NCBI GenBank assembly: GCA_045638565.1
Contig: JAZUBN010000007.1
Location: forward strand, 1 to 15,512
DNA from: SIG471 sp045638565
GTDB taxonomy: Bacteria; Bacillota; Clostridia; Oscillospirales; Butyricicoccaceae
DNA: 15,512 nt
Direction of reading: 5' to 3'
This document shows positions 1 through 7,408 of the stretch, piece by piece. Each line of letters starts with the position of its first letter. Positions within the stretch are counted from its first letter, which is position 1. Below the pieces are notes generated by a model. That model did no database searches. It was not told the DNA's origin and worked only from the letters and a program-made list of their open reading frames with translations. Position numbers and translations under genes: made by a program.

Positions 1-475
1 ACAGAATGCACTCGCACGTATCAATACAGCCATTACAAACATCAAGTTCCTTGGTGCTAATGGTAAGGATGGCGAACTCAGAGACGTTGAAAAGGAATCT
101 ATTGCTAAGTTTGAACAGTTCAACAAGGCATTCTCCGATGCTATGGATGATGACCTCAATACAGCGGATGCGATTGCAGCTATCTTTGATCTTATCAGAG
201 AAATCAATACAATCTGCGGTGATGCTGAAGTAACAATGGCTTACGCAAAGGAAGCAAAAACAGCATTATTCGCTCTTTGTGATGTTCTTGGTATCGGTAA
301 CACAGCTGAAGAAGAAATGCTCGACAGCGAAATTGAAGAACTCATCAATAAGCGTACTGAAGCTCGTAAGAACAAGGACTATAAGGAAAGCGACAGAATT
401 CGTGATCTCCTTAAGGAAAAGGGCATTATCCTCTACGATACACCTCAGGGCGTTAAGTGGAGCAGAGAAAACTAA
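1..475 (+). CDS. cysS: Cysteinyl-tRNA synthetase, C-terminal part (5' truncated by window)
   Basis: The frame is open from base 2 to a TAA at 473-475, giving about 157 residues of a protein that begins outside the window. Visible parts include FSDAMDDDLNTADAIAAIFDL, the conserved Asp-Asp-Asp-Leu-Asn-Thr stretch of the helical anticodon-binding (DALR-type) domain of class I CysRS, and a C-terminal tail with RKNKDYKESDRIRDLLKEKG and a final DTPQGVKW, which is how CysRS proteins usually end. The enzyme charges tRNA-Cys with cysteine in the cytoplasm; the catalytic Rossmann domain with HIGH and KMSKS motifs lies upstream and cannot be checked. Codon use is strongly biased (AAG, CTC, CGT), as in a highly expressed gene. 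A hairpin at 491-524 ends the transcript. The identity is firm even though only the C-terminal third is present. Confidence 0.93.
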   Translation, partial: QNALARINTAITNIKFLGANGKDGELRDVEKESIAKFEQFNKAFSDAMDDDLNTADAIAAIFDLIREINTICGDAEVTMAYAKEAKTALFALCDVLGIGNTAEEEMLDSEIEELINKRTEARKNKDYKESDRIRDLLKEKGIILYDTPQGVKWSREN

Positions 476-490
476 TAAAATATAAGGAAT

Positions 491-524
491 AAATCAGTAA
501 GGCCATTTATGGTCTTACTGATTT
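491..524 (+). terminator. Intrinsic terminator after cysS
   Basis: Inverted repeat of 14 bp arms (491-504 and 511-524, one G-T pair) around the 6-nt loop ATTTAT, with T's in the 3' arm and just after it (ATTTTAG). It starts 16 nt after the cysS stop codon. The T-tract is short, so some read-through into recD2 is plausible. Confidence 0.75.
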
Positions 525-539
525 TAGTAAAATAGCTCA

Positions 540-2756
540 ATGATGGAAAATCTTATCGAAATAAGAGGAACTGTAACAAATATTATATATCGCAATGAAG
601 AAAATGGGTATTGTGTGGCCAATGTCGAACTTGACGATGGGGGCGAAACTGTAATAGTAGGCACAATGCCTTTTTTGGGTGCAGCTGAGTATATTTCTGC
701 ACAAGGCAACTATACAAATCATTCGGAATATGGTATGCAGTTTGCAGTTGCAGTTCTTGACAGAAAACTTCCAAGTGAGCTTAAAGGCATATATGATTAT
801 TTGTCTTCCAGGACGGTAAAGGGTATCGGCCCTAAAACAGCGCGTCTTATTGTGGATGAGTTTGGAGACAGAACATTTTATGTTTTGGCAAACGAACCTG
901 AAAAGCTTTGCGCAATCAAAGGTATTACCCGTGAAAAAGCTATGGATATGTCTTATTCATTCAATCAACAGAATACGATAAGACTTATACTTGATTTTTT
1001 ACTCAGATTTGAATTGCCATTGAAACTTGCTGCCGGTATATATAGTGAATATGGCGAGCACGCTATAAAAATTCTTACCGATAATCCTTATCTGCTTTGT
1101 TCAGAAAGATTTGAAATATCATTTGATAAGGCTGATGAAATAGCGAAAAAACTCGATATTGGTCCGCAGAGTGCAATCAGATTGCGTGCAGCATTAATTT
1201 ATGAATTGACGTTTAACCTTCAAAGTGGGCATGTATTTATTCCAGAGGCAAAACTGCTCGATATAACGCGTATGTTGTGCGATGGAGATTATTTTCGTAT
1301 GCGTCAGGAGCTTGATTATCTGTATGGTACGGGTGATGTTGTGCGTGATGTTGTAGCTGATAAAGTTATAAGCTATCTGCGCAACTATCATACATATGAA
1401 AACTTTGTTGCTGAAAGTATAGTCAGACTTTCAAAAATGAAACTTGTAAAGCCTGCTGATTTTGATAAAAGATGCAATGAAATACAGAGCACTTTAAGTA
1501 TAGCGCTTAATGATGAACAAAGGGAGGCTTTGTCTGCACCTTTTGAACACGGTATTTCTGTTATTACAGGTGGACCTGGTACAGGCAAAACTACAACAAT
1601 ACAGGGCTTGATTGGGTTGTTTGAGCATTATGGCATGACAATTGCTCTTGCGGCGCCAACAGGACGCGCAGCAAAGCGAATGACTGAGCTATGCGGAGTT
1701 GAATCAAAAACTGTCCACAGATTGCTTGAAGGTACGTATTCCAAAAAAGATGGAGTTATGCGCTTTATGCGCAATCTTGAAAATCCGCTTGATATTGATG
1801 TACTTATCGTAGATGAAGGCTCTATGGTTGATATGAAGCTTGCGTCATCTATATTTTATGCCTTGAAACACCATACAAGAGTAGTTTTTGTGGGTGATAA
1901 AGATCAGCTTCCACCAGTAGGATCGGGAACATTTTTCAGTGATATTGTTGACTCCAGATATGTGCATACTACAAAACTCAGTTATGTTTTCAGGCAGGGA
2001 AATGGCAGTGCAATTGTTGAAAATGCTCATTATATAAATGCCGGATTATATCCGGATCTTTCGAGAAATAAAGGAGACTTTTATTTCGCTTCTGTAATGA
2101 CACCTAAAGGTGCTACCGATAATATTGTGTCTCTTATGTCGGAAAGAATACCGAGAACATTTGGTATTCAGCCTGAAAATATTCAGGTTATTACTCCGAC
2201 GAGACAAATGCGGTGCGGTACTATGGCATTAAATAAGATGCTGCAGAATGTTCTTAACCCGATGAAGGGGGTATCAAAAGAAATACGCTTTGGTTCGGTT
2301 GTATTCAGGATTAATGATCGTGTCATGCAGATTAAAAATAACTATGATATAGTCTGGGTAAATCCAAATACAGGTGAAATTGGCACAGGAGTTTTTAATG
2401 GTGATACGGGCATTATTACAGCTATAGATAAGAGTGCAGGTTTGATGACGGTCATCTTTGACGATAAGGAAGTAAATTATTCATTTGATGAATTGAATCA
2501 GATAGAACATGCATACGCTATTACTGTGCATAAATCACAGGGCAGTGAATATGATGCCGTTATTCTTCCGCTTTTTGAAGTTCCTGAAAGATTGATGAAC
2601 AGAAGTATTTTATATACTGCAATTACACGTGCAAAAAAACTGCTCATAATTGTTGGTAAGGAAGAATATGTTAATATGATGGTTGATTCCAATAATAAGA
2701 ACAGACGTTACAGCGCACTTAAAACGAGGATAAGATATTATTATGAAAATACATAA
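540..2756 (+). CDS. recD2: RecD2-type DNA helicase (SF1B, RecD-like ATPase)
   Basis: A 738-residue protein of the usual RecD2 length. RecD2 is a 5'-3' SF1B helicase outside RecBCD that acts in replication-fork maintenance and recombination in Firmicutes. The order of parts is typical: an N-terminal OB-like segment with RNEENGYCVANVE (18-30), paired helix-hairpin-helix motifs near 92-112 (VKGIGPKTA) and 124-140, Walker A GGPGTGKTTT (344-353), Walker B VDEGSM with D425/E426, motif III GDKDQLPPVGSG (452-463), and the C-terminal UvrD-like motifs TVHKSQGSE (662-670) and YTAITRAKK (692-700). An in-frame stop at 528-530 forces the start to the ATG at 540 (or the adjacent one at 543). No Shine-Dalgarno sequence precedes it, unlike nearly every other gene here. 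Its 3' end overlaps comFC by 14 nt, so the two are probably translationally coupled. Codon use is more AT-rich and less biased than in cysS or mreB, suggesting low expression. Confidence 0.95.
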   Translation: MMENLIEIRGTVTNIIYRNEENGYCVANVELDDGGETVIVGTMPFLGAAEYISAQGNYTNHSEYGMQFAVAVLDRKLPSELKGIYDYLSSRTVKGIGPKTARLIVDEFGDRTFYVLANEPEKLCAIKGITREKAMDMSYSFNQQNTIRLILDFLLRFELPLKLAAGIYSEYGEHAIKILTDNPYLLCSERFEISFDKADEIAKKLDIGPQSAIRLRAALIYELTFNLQSGHVFIPEAKLLDITRMLCDGDYFRMRQELDYLYGTGDVVRDVVADKVISYLRNYHTYENFVAESIVRLSKMKLVKPADFDKRCNEIQSTLSIALNDEQREALSAPFEHGISVITGGPGTGKTTTIQGLIGLFEHYGMTIALAAPTGRAAKRMTELCGVESKTVHRLLEGTYSKKDGVMRFMRNLENPLDIDVLIVDEGSMVDMKLASSIFYALKHHTRVVFVGDKDQLPPVGSGTFFSDIVDSRYVHTTKLSYVFRQGNGSAIVENAHYINAGLYPDLSRNKGDFYFASVMTPKGATDNIVSLMSERIPRTFGIQPENIQVITPTRQMRCGTMALNKMLQNVLNPMKGVSKEIRFGSVVFRINDRVMQIKNNYDIVWVNPNTGEIGTGVFNGDTGIITAIDKSAGLMTVIFDDKEVNYSFDELNQIEHAYAITVHKSQGSEYDAVILPLFEVPERLMNRSILYTAITRAKKLLIIVGKEEYVNMMVDSNNKNRRYSALKTRIRYYYENT

Positions 2757-3387
2757 AATTATTTTTCCTGACAGATGTATATTTTGCGGTAAGCTGACTG
2801 AAGATGACGAATATGAAATCTGCGAAATATGCAGGAGCAAGAGTGAAAATCTTATTAAAGCAGCGCCGGATTTCCTTATGACGAGATTTATAGATCAGAA
2901 AATTACAGCTGCGTGGTATAAAGATGAAGTGCGTGCAGCTGTGCATAGGTTTAAGTTTAATCAGAAGCCGGGATACGCAAGACCATTTGCCTGTGAGATT
3001 TATAAACAGTACATCCTTAACAGATGCAGTTATGACTTTCTGACGTATGTTCCTTCAAATGCTTCAACGGTGTTCAAAAGGGGATATAATCAGGCAAAAC
3101 TTCTGGCGGAAGAGCTTGGTAAGCTTACGAATAAAGAAGTAATAAGAACTGTAAAGAAGATCAGAAAAACAAAACCTATGTTTGATCTTAAACCTGAGGA
3201 GAGAAGGGCAAATGTACTTGCAGCATATGAGGTATGCTGTAATGTGGAAATTATAAAGAATAAAAAGATTCTGATAGTTGATGATATCTTCACGACAGGC
3301 TCAACAGTATCTGAAATTGCTAAAACTTTGAAATTGGCAGGATCAGGTGAGGTAGGATGTGCTACATTTGCTTATAAAAAATCATAA
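2743..3387 (+). CDS. comFC: ComF family protein (ComFC-like amidophosphoribosyltransferase fold)
   Basis: 214 residues with the two-part ComFC layout. An N-terminal four-cysteine zinc finger (C12, C15, C27, C30) is followed by a type I phosphoribosyltransferase domain with RGYNQAKLLAEEL (113-125) and the PRPP-binding loop ILIVDDIFTTGST (176-188), in which D180 and D181 are the expected acidic pair. In naturally transformable bacteria ComFC is needed for handling incoming DNA. Its relatives are also widespread in species not known to be competent, and the physiological substrate is not settled. The start ATG lies inside the last 14 nt of recD2, with a GAGGA at 2726-2730 about 12 nt upstream. 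There is no ComFA helicase next to it. A plain intrinsic terminator is not visible after the stop at 3385-3387; the mreB promoter follows at once. Confidence 0.9.
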   Translation: MKIHKIIFPDRCIFCGKLTEDDEYEICEICRSKSENLIKAAPDFLMTRFIDQKITAAWYKDEVRAAVHRFKFNQKPGYARPFACEIYKQYILNRCSYDFLTYVPSNASTVFKRGYNQAKLLAEELGKLTNKEVIRTVKKIRKTKPMFDLKPEERRANVLAAYEVCCNVEIIKNKKILIVDDIFTTGSTVSEIAKTLKLAGSGEVGCATFAYKKS

Positions 3388-3393
3388 AAGATA

Positions 3394-3422
3394 TTGAAAA
3401 ATTGTTTTTCATTGGTTATAAT
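3394..3422 (+). promoter_or_regulatory. Sigma-A promoter for mreB
   Basis: -35 TTGAAA at 3394-3399, 17-nt spacer, -10 TATAAT at 3417-3422. Both boxes are at or near consensus. Expected transcription start is near 3429, giving a leader of about 33 nt with the ribosome binding site GAGGTAGAG (from 3451) before the ATG at 3462. Confidence 0.85.
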
Positions 3423-3461
3423 ATAAATATATAGATTTAGAATTTGAAATGAGGTAGAGAT

Positions 3462-4478
3462 ATGTCTTCAAGAGATATAGGTATGGACTTAGGTACGGCT
3501 TCGATTCTTGTTTATGTCAAGGGCAAGGGTATTGCTCTTTGTGAGCCTTCCGTTGTTGCTATTGACGTGAACACAAATAAGATCAAGGCTGTTGGTGCAG
3601 ATGCACAGAAAATGCTGGGCAGAACACCTGGCAATATCATTGCAGTACGTCCTCTTCGTGAGGGTGTTATTTCCGACTACGTTATGACAGAAAAGATGAT
3701 CAAGGAATTCATCAAGAAGGTTCTTGGTTTCAGACTTTTCAAGCCAAATATCGTAGTATGTATTCCAAGTATTATTACAGAAGTTGAAGAAAGAGCAGTT
3801 ACAGATGCATGTCTTCAGGCCGGTGCAAAGAGAGTATTCCTGATTGAAGAGCCTGTTGCAGCTGCAATCGGTGCAGGTATTGACATTTCCAAGCCGGATG
3901 GTAATATGGTTGTTGATATCGGCGGCGGCACAGCAGATATCGCAGTTATTTCTCTCGGTGGTATTGTTGAATCCACATCTATCAAGATTGGCGGCGACAA
4001 GTTTGATGAAGCTATCGTAAAATACATCAGAAAGAAGCATAACGTTCTTATCGGTGAAAGAACAGCTGAAGAAATCAAGATCAATATCGGTTGTGTATAT
4101 CCTCGCCCTGAAGATATTTCCACAACTGTAAAGGGCAGATGCCTTCTCACTGGTCTTCCTAAGATATTTGAAGTTTCTTCTGAAGAAATCAGAGAAGCGT
4201 TCGAAGATGTTGCGGCAAAGATTCTCGAAGCAACACACAGTGTTCTTGAAAGAACAGCTCCTGAACTTGTCGGTGATATTTCCACAAACGGTATCGTTAT
4301 GACAGGCGGCGGCAGCCTTGTATATGGCTTTGATAAGCTTATCGAAGAAAAGACAGGTATTCCTACAAGAGTTGCTGATGATGCAATTTCCTGTGTTGCT
4401 TATGGTACAGGTAAGTCCCTCGAAAATATCCAGATGATGAGCGACGGCGCACTTGTTTCCAACAGAAGAAGAGGTTAA
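3462..4478 (+). CDS. mreB: Rod shape-determining protein MreB/Mbl (bacterial actin)
   Basis: 338 residues, full length for MreB. It polymerises at the inner membrane and guides lateral-wall synthesis. Actin-fold nucleotide motifs are in place: phosphate-1 DLGTAS (9-14), the IEEPVAAAIGAG loop with the catalytic Glu, phosphate-2 DIGGGTAD (152-159, catalytic Thr 157), and the adenosine motif GIVMTGGGS (277-285). The second Thr usual in GGGTT is Ala here. The N-terminus (RDIGMDLGTAS, then VKGKGIALCEPSVVAID) resembles Mbl, while the middle (VEERAV, QAGA) resembles MreB, so the paralogue assignment is open. Start is set by GAGGTAGAG 7 nt upstream. It has its own promoter (3394-3422) and terminator (4494-4534), and mreC/mreD are not next to it. 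Codon bias is strong, as expected for an abundant protein. Confidence 0.93.
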   Translation: MSSRDIGMDLGTASILVYVKGKGIALCEPSVVAIDVNTNKIKAVGADAQKMLGRTPGNIIAVRPLREGVISDYVMTEKMIKEFIKKVLGFRLFKPNIVVCIPSIITEVEERAVTDACLQAGAKRVFLIEEPVAAAIGAGIDISKPDGNMVVDIGGGTADIAVISLGGIVESTSIKIGGDKFDEAIVKYIRKKHNVLIGERTAEEIKINIGCVYPRPEDISTTVKGRCLLTGLPKIFEVSSEEIREAFEDVAAKILEATHSVLERTAPELVGDISTNGIVMTGGGSLVYGFDKLIEEKTGIPTRVADDAISCVAYGTGKSLENIQMMSDGALVSNRRRG

Positions 4479-4493
4479 TTTAATAATAATATA

Positions 4494-4534
4494 AAAATAA
4501 AGGCCTGGTAGAAATACCAAGCCTTTTATTTTTT
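4494..4534. terminator. Bidirectional terminator between mreB and rpe
   Basis: Convergent-gene terminator. The GC core GGCCTGGTA (4502-4510) pairs with TACCAAGCC (4515-4523) around a GAAA tetraloop with one internal C-A mismatch. An A-tract on the left and a T-tract on the right give U-rich tails in both directions. It serves mreB from the left and the M42-rarA-AEC-rpe operon from the right. Confidence 0.88.
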
Positions 4535-4540
4535 ATAAAA

Positions 4541-5188
4541 TTACAATGCTTTGAATGCCTTTACTGCGGCAGGAACGTCAGGAGCATTGAATACAGAAGA
4601 ACCAGCAACAAGAATATCACAGCCAGCTTCGATAACTTCAGGAGCATTCTTGAGGTTGATGCCGCCATCGATTTCGATTTCGCAATTCAGACCAAGTTCA
4701 GAAATCTTTTCCTTGAGGACCTTAATCTTAGGAATGGAATTTGGCATAAAGCTCTGTCCACCGAAACCAGGCTCTACAGACATAACAAGAACCATATCAA
4801 GAAGTGGGAGATATGGGAATACTGCTTCAGGAGGAGTATTTGGCTTGATTGTAAGACCTGTCTTTTTACCTGCAGCTTTAATTTCCTTAAGGACAGCTTC
4901 GATGTCGCATTCAACTTCAACATGGAAGTTGACGAGGTCAGCACCAGCCTTAATGAAAGCAGGAACATACTTGTCTGGGTCTGTAATCATAAGATGTACA
5001 TCAAGGAAGCCTTCTGTAGCCTTTCTGAGTGATGTAACAACAGGAACACCAATAGAAATATTAGGAACAAAATGTCCGTCCATAACGTCTACATGAATCC
5101 AGTCTGCGCCTGCATCTGTGATAATTTTTACATCTCTTTCGAGATTAGCAAAGTCAGCGGAAAGAATAGATGGAGATAATTTAGCCAT
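4541..5188 (-). CDS. rpe: Ribulose-phosphate 3-epimerase
   Basis: 215 residues, normal length for this TIM-barrel enzyme, which interconverts ribulose 5-phosphate and xylulose 5-phosphate in the cytoplasmic pentose phosphate pathway. The metal and catalytic residues are all visible: H32 and D34 in HVDVMDGHFVPN, H65 in DVHLMI, and D174 in EIDGGI. The phosphate-contacting loop MSVEPGFGGQSF (136-147) is intact. Start ATG at 5188 has AGAGGTG upstream on the minus strand and follows the AEC gene by 12 nt, making it the last gene of an operon read from about 8465 down to the terminator at 4494-4534. Codon bias is strong. Rpe often sits with rsgA and thiamine pyrophosphokinase genes behind a PP2C/kinase pair in Firmicutes; here it is not in that cluster. 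Confidence 0.96.
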   Translation of the reverse strand: MAKLSPSILSADFANLERDVKIITDAGADWIHVDVMDGHFVPNISIGVPVVTSLRKATEGFLDVHLMITDPDKYVPAFIKAGADLVNFHVEVECDIEAVLKEIKAAGKKTGLTIKPNTPPEAVFPYLPLLDMVLVMSVEPGFGGQSFMPNSIPKIKVLKEKISELGLNCEIEIDGGINLKNAPEVIEAGCDILVAGSSVFNAPDVPAAVKAFKAL

Positions 5189-5200
5189 AATATGTCACCT

Positions 5201-6142
5201 CTAAGCAAAAATCATTTCAAGTAAGAATACCATTGCAGGAATATAGGCAACCGACATCACACAAGTAAATGCAAGAGCCTGGGCAACGGCTTTGTCGTTA
5301 GCCTTGTATGCACTTGCAAGCAAAACTGCCTGATTCATAACTGGCATTGAGCCTACTGTAACAAATACCTTTGCAAGATTACCAGGTACTTTGAAGAGAA
5401 GACATACAAGGATAATTGTAAGTGGAGAAAGAATAAATCTGCCTATAATGGCAAGTGAGTTTGTGCGTGAAAGTTTGAAAGCACCTTTACCCATATCACA
5501 GAGAAGATATGCAATAAGCACCATAGAAATTGGAGTTACATTACCGCCAAGATAATTGAATGCGCTTGTAATGAACTCAGGAAGAGTAATGCCTGCAAGG
5601 TTTATAATGCTGCCTGTGATAAAGGCAAGAAGCGGAAGTGAGAAAATCTGTTTGATTTTCTGAGAAAATGTAACAGTTGAAGAACCGCCATCAGCTGCAA
5701 TACCTGGAACAATAAGGCTCCAGAAACATACTGTGTTGGAAATAAAGCAAGCTGTTACGAATGGAATTGTTGAGTCGCCATAGATTGCGGTCGTAACAGG
5801 GAGACCGATAAAGATACTGTTGGAAACTGCAGCGATTCCAATGAAGATACCGCGTTCATTTTTAGGAATCTTAAAGAGTCGTGAGCAAGCCCATGCCATA
5901 AGATAATTAGCAAACTGAGCTGCAAATGGAATTAAAAGCATAAATCCCATTTCGTTGATAAATTCCCATGTAACATTTTTGATAGCATTGCTGAACAGGA
6001 GAGCGGGAACGCAGAATTTCATCAGGAACTTAGAAAGGAAATTATATATTTCCTGATTCATAAGTTTTTTTGCAACGATAACACCTATGCCAATCATTGT
6101 GACAATAGTGAAAATACCGTTAAACGCATTTATGATTTCCAT
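5201..6142 (-). CDS. AEC (auxin efflux carrier) family transporter
   Basis: 313 residues, mostly hydrophobic, with about ten predicted membrane segments. The first starts near residue 8 (NGIFTIVTMIGIGVIVAKK) and the last reaches the C-terminus (FTCVMSVAYIPAMVFLLEM). The layout and phrases such as SKFLMKFCVPALLFSNAI and SNSIFIGLPVTTAIYG match the bacterial AEC/Mem_trans family, secondary transporters often linked to malate, malonate or other organic-acid export; the substrate cannot be read from sequence. No signal peptide beyond the first membrane helix. The start is fixed by ACGAGGAAAATTT before the ATG, whose GAGG directly follows the rarA stop codon (12-nt gap), so it is co-transcribed with rarA upstream and rpe downstream. 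A link to central carbon flux through rpe is possible but only by position. Confidence 0.88.
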   Translation of the reverse strand: MEIINAFNGIFTIVTMIGIGVIVAKKLMNQEIYNFLSKFLMKFCVPALLFSNAIKNVTWEFINEMGFMLLIPFAAQFANYLMAWACSRLFKIPKNERGIFIGIAAVSNSIFIGLPVTTAIYGDSTIPFVTACFISNTVCFWSLIVPGIAADGGSSTVTFSQKIKQIFSLPLLAFITGSIINLAGITLPEFITSAFNYLGGNVTPISMVLIAYLLCDMGKGAFKLSRTNSLAIIGRFILSPLTIILVCLLFKVPGNLAKVFVTVGSMPVMNQAVLLASAYKANDKAVAQALAFTCVMSVAYIPAMVFLLEMIFA

Positions 6143-6154
6143 AAATTTTCCTCG

Positions 6155-7408
6155 TTATTTTTTGATTTTATCCCAGTAAGATTTTGCAGCCTGTTCGGTT
6201 TTATTATTACCGTATTCATAATATGATACAGACTTCAGTTCGTCAGGGAGATATTGCTGGGTAATATAATTATTAGGGAAATTATGTGGGTATTGATAGG
6301 TGAGTCCTCTGCCAAGTTTGGAAGCTCCGCTGTAATGAGCATCCTGTAAATGAGCAGGAGGAGAATAAACTTTACCATGCGACACATCGCTCATGGCCTG
6401 TCCGATCGCAGAAGAAGCAGTATTGGATTTAGGTGCAGTTGCCAGCATAATAGTAGCATTTGCAAGTGGAAGCTGTGCCTCCGGCAGACCAAGCTGCAAT
6501 GCGGAATCAACACATGCCTTTGTTATAACTGCTGCCATAGGATAGGCAAGTCCAATATCTTCGTTTGCTATACAAAGAAGTCGTCGAGCAGGGGAAAGAA
6601 TATCGCCGGCAGAAAGGAGACGGGCAAGATAATAAATTGCCGCATCAGGATCTGAACCGCGTACAGATTTATGAAAGGCAGAAAGCAAATCATAATGTAC
6701 ATCCCCATCTCTGTCATATCTGTTTGAAGAGCGCTGAGCAACGGCTTTTGCATCTTCAAGAGTTATCTTTGTACCGCCCGAAAGGGAAAGGTAAAGCAAT
6801 TCAACAGAATTGATTGCCTTACGAACATCGCCGCCACTGGAGATAGCAATATGCTCTATAACACCATCTTCTATAGCAAGAGAAATATTATCTTCCTCTT
6901 CAATACCTTTTATAACACGGATTATTGCCTTCGAAATATCATCTTTTTCAACGGGTTTGAATTCAAAGACTGTACTTCGGCTCAAAATAGCGTTGAAAAC
7001 ATAAAAATATGGGTTTTCGGTTGTTGACGCAATAAGAGTTATTTTACCGCTCTCAATAAACTCAAGAAGCGATTGCTGCTGTTTCTTATTGAAATACTGG
7101 ATTTCATCCAGATAAAGAAGAACACCATTTGGCGCCATAAAAGTATCAAGGGAAGATATGATATCCTTGATGTCACTTATCGAAGCATTTGTTGCATTGA
7201 GCTTATGAAGTGTACGGTTTGTATTGTTGGCAATAATCTGAGCAACAGTTGTTTTACCTGTACCAGATGGTCCATAGAATATCATATTCGGAATATTACC
7301 ACTGGAACAAATGCGGCTCAGAACACCATCCTTGCCTAGAATGTGTCGTTGCCCCACCACATTTTCAAGTGTAGTGGGGCGGTATTTATCTGCAAATGGT
7401 CTGTACAT
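6155..7408 (-). CDS. rarA: Replication-associated recombination protein A (RarA/MgsA/WRNIP1 AAA+ ATPase)
   Basis: 417 residues, normal for RarA, a clamp-loader-like AAA+ ATPase that acts at stalled forks and on single-stranded DNA ends. Visible parts: the N-terminal signature PFADKYRPTTLENVVGQRHIL (5-24), Walker A GPSGTGKTT (46-54), Walker B LLYLDEIQYF with D101/E102 (the family more often has His where Gln104 stands), sensor 1 STTENP (128-133), arginine finger R144 in LSRS, and the C-terminal oligomerisation region with YPMAAVITKACVDSA and the tail motif YQYPHNFPNNYITQQYLPDEL. The start ATG overlaps the stop of the upstream M42 gene in a TAATG, with no good ribosome binding site, so translation probably re-initiates. 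A strong hairpin lies in codons 10-20 (7351-7380). Confidence 0.95.
   Translation of the reverse strand: MYRPFADKYRPTTLENVVGQRHILGKDGVLSRICSSGNIPNMIFYGPSGTGKTTVAQIIANNTNRTLHKLNATNASISDIKDIISSLDTFMAPNGVLLYLDEIQYFNKKQQQSLLEFIESGKITLIASTTENPYFYVFNAILSRSTVFEFKPVEKDDISKAIIRVIKGIEEEDNISLAIEDGVIEHIAISSGGDVRKAINSVELLYLSLSGGTKITLEDAKAVAQRSSNRYDRDGDVHYDLLSAFHKSVRGSDPDAAIYYLARLLSAGDILSPARRLLCIANEDIGLAYPMAAVITKACVDSALQLGLPEAQLPLANATIMLATAPKSNTASSAIGQAMSDVSHGKVYSPPAHLQDAHYSGASKLGRGLTYQYPHNFPNNYITQQYLPDELKSVSYYEYGNNKTEQAAKSYWDKIKK
7351..7380 (-). other. GC-rich hairpin inside the first codons of rarA
   Basis: On the minus-strand RNA, GCCCCACUACA and UGUGGUGGGGC form 11 pairs (one U-G) around an 8-nt loop, 29 to 58 nt after the rarA start. 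It is the most GC-rich stem noticed in coding sequence here. No T-tract follows, so it is not an intrinsic terminator. It may be chance from codons for RPTTLENVVGQ, or may slow translation. Confidence 0.5.

Noticed and set aside
3397..3411. GAAAAATTGTTTTTC inverted repeat after comFC as a possible terminator
   Set aside because: Short and almost purely A-T pairs with a 3-nt loop, and it lies between the -35 and -10 of the mreB promoter. Too weak to call.
3489..4520. Open frame of over 300 codons on the minus strand opposite mreB
   Set aside because: It mirrors a clear MreB gene. The strand opposite stays open because the biased gene rarely uses TTA, CTA or TCA codons. The translation is Cys/Asn/Ser-rich with no family resemblance and no ribosome binding site.
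7351..7380. rarA hairpin as an intrinsic terminator or attenuator
   Set aside because: No T-tract follows on the transcribed strand and it is inside conserved codons, so termination is not supported; kept only as a hairpin.
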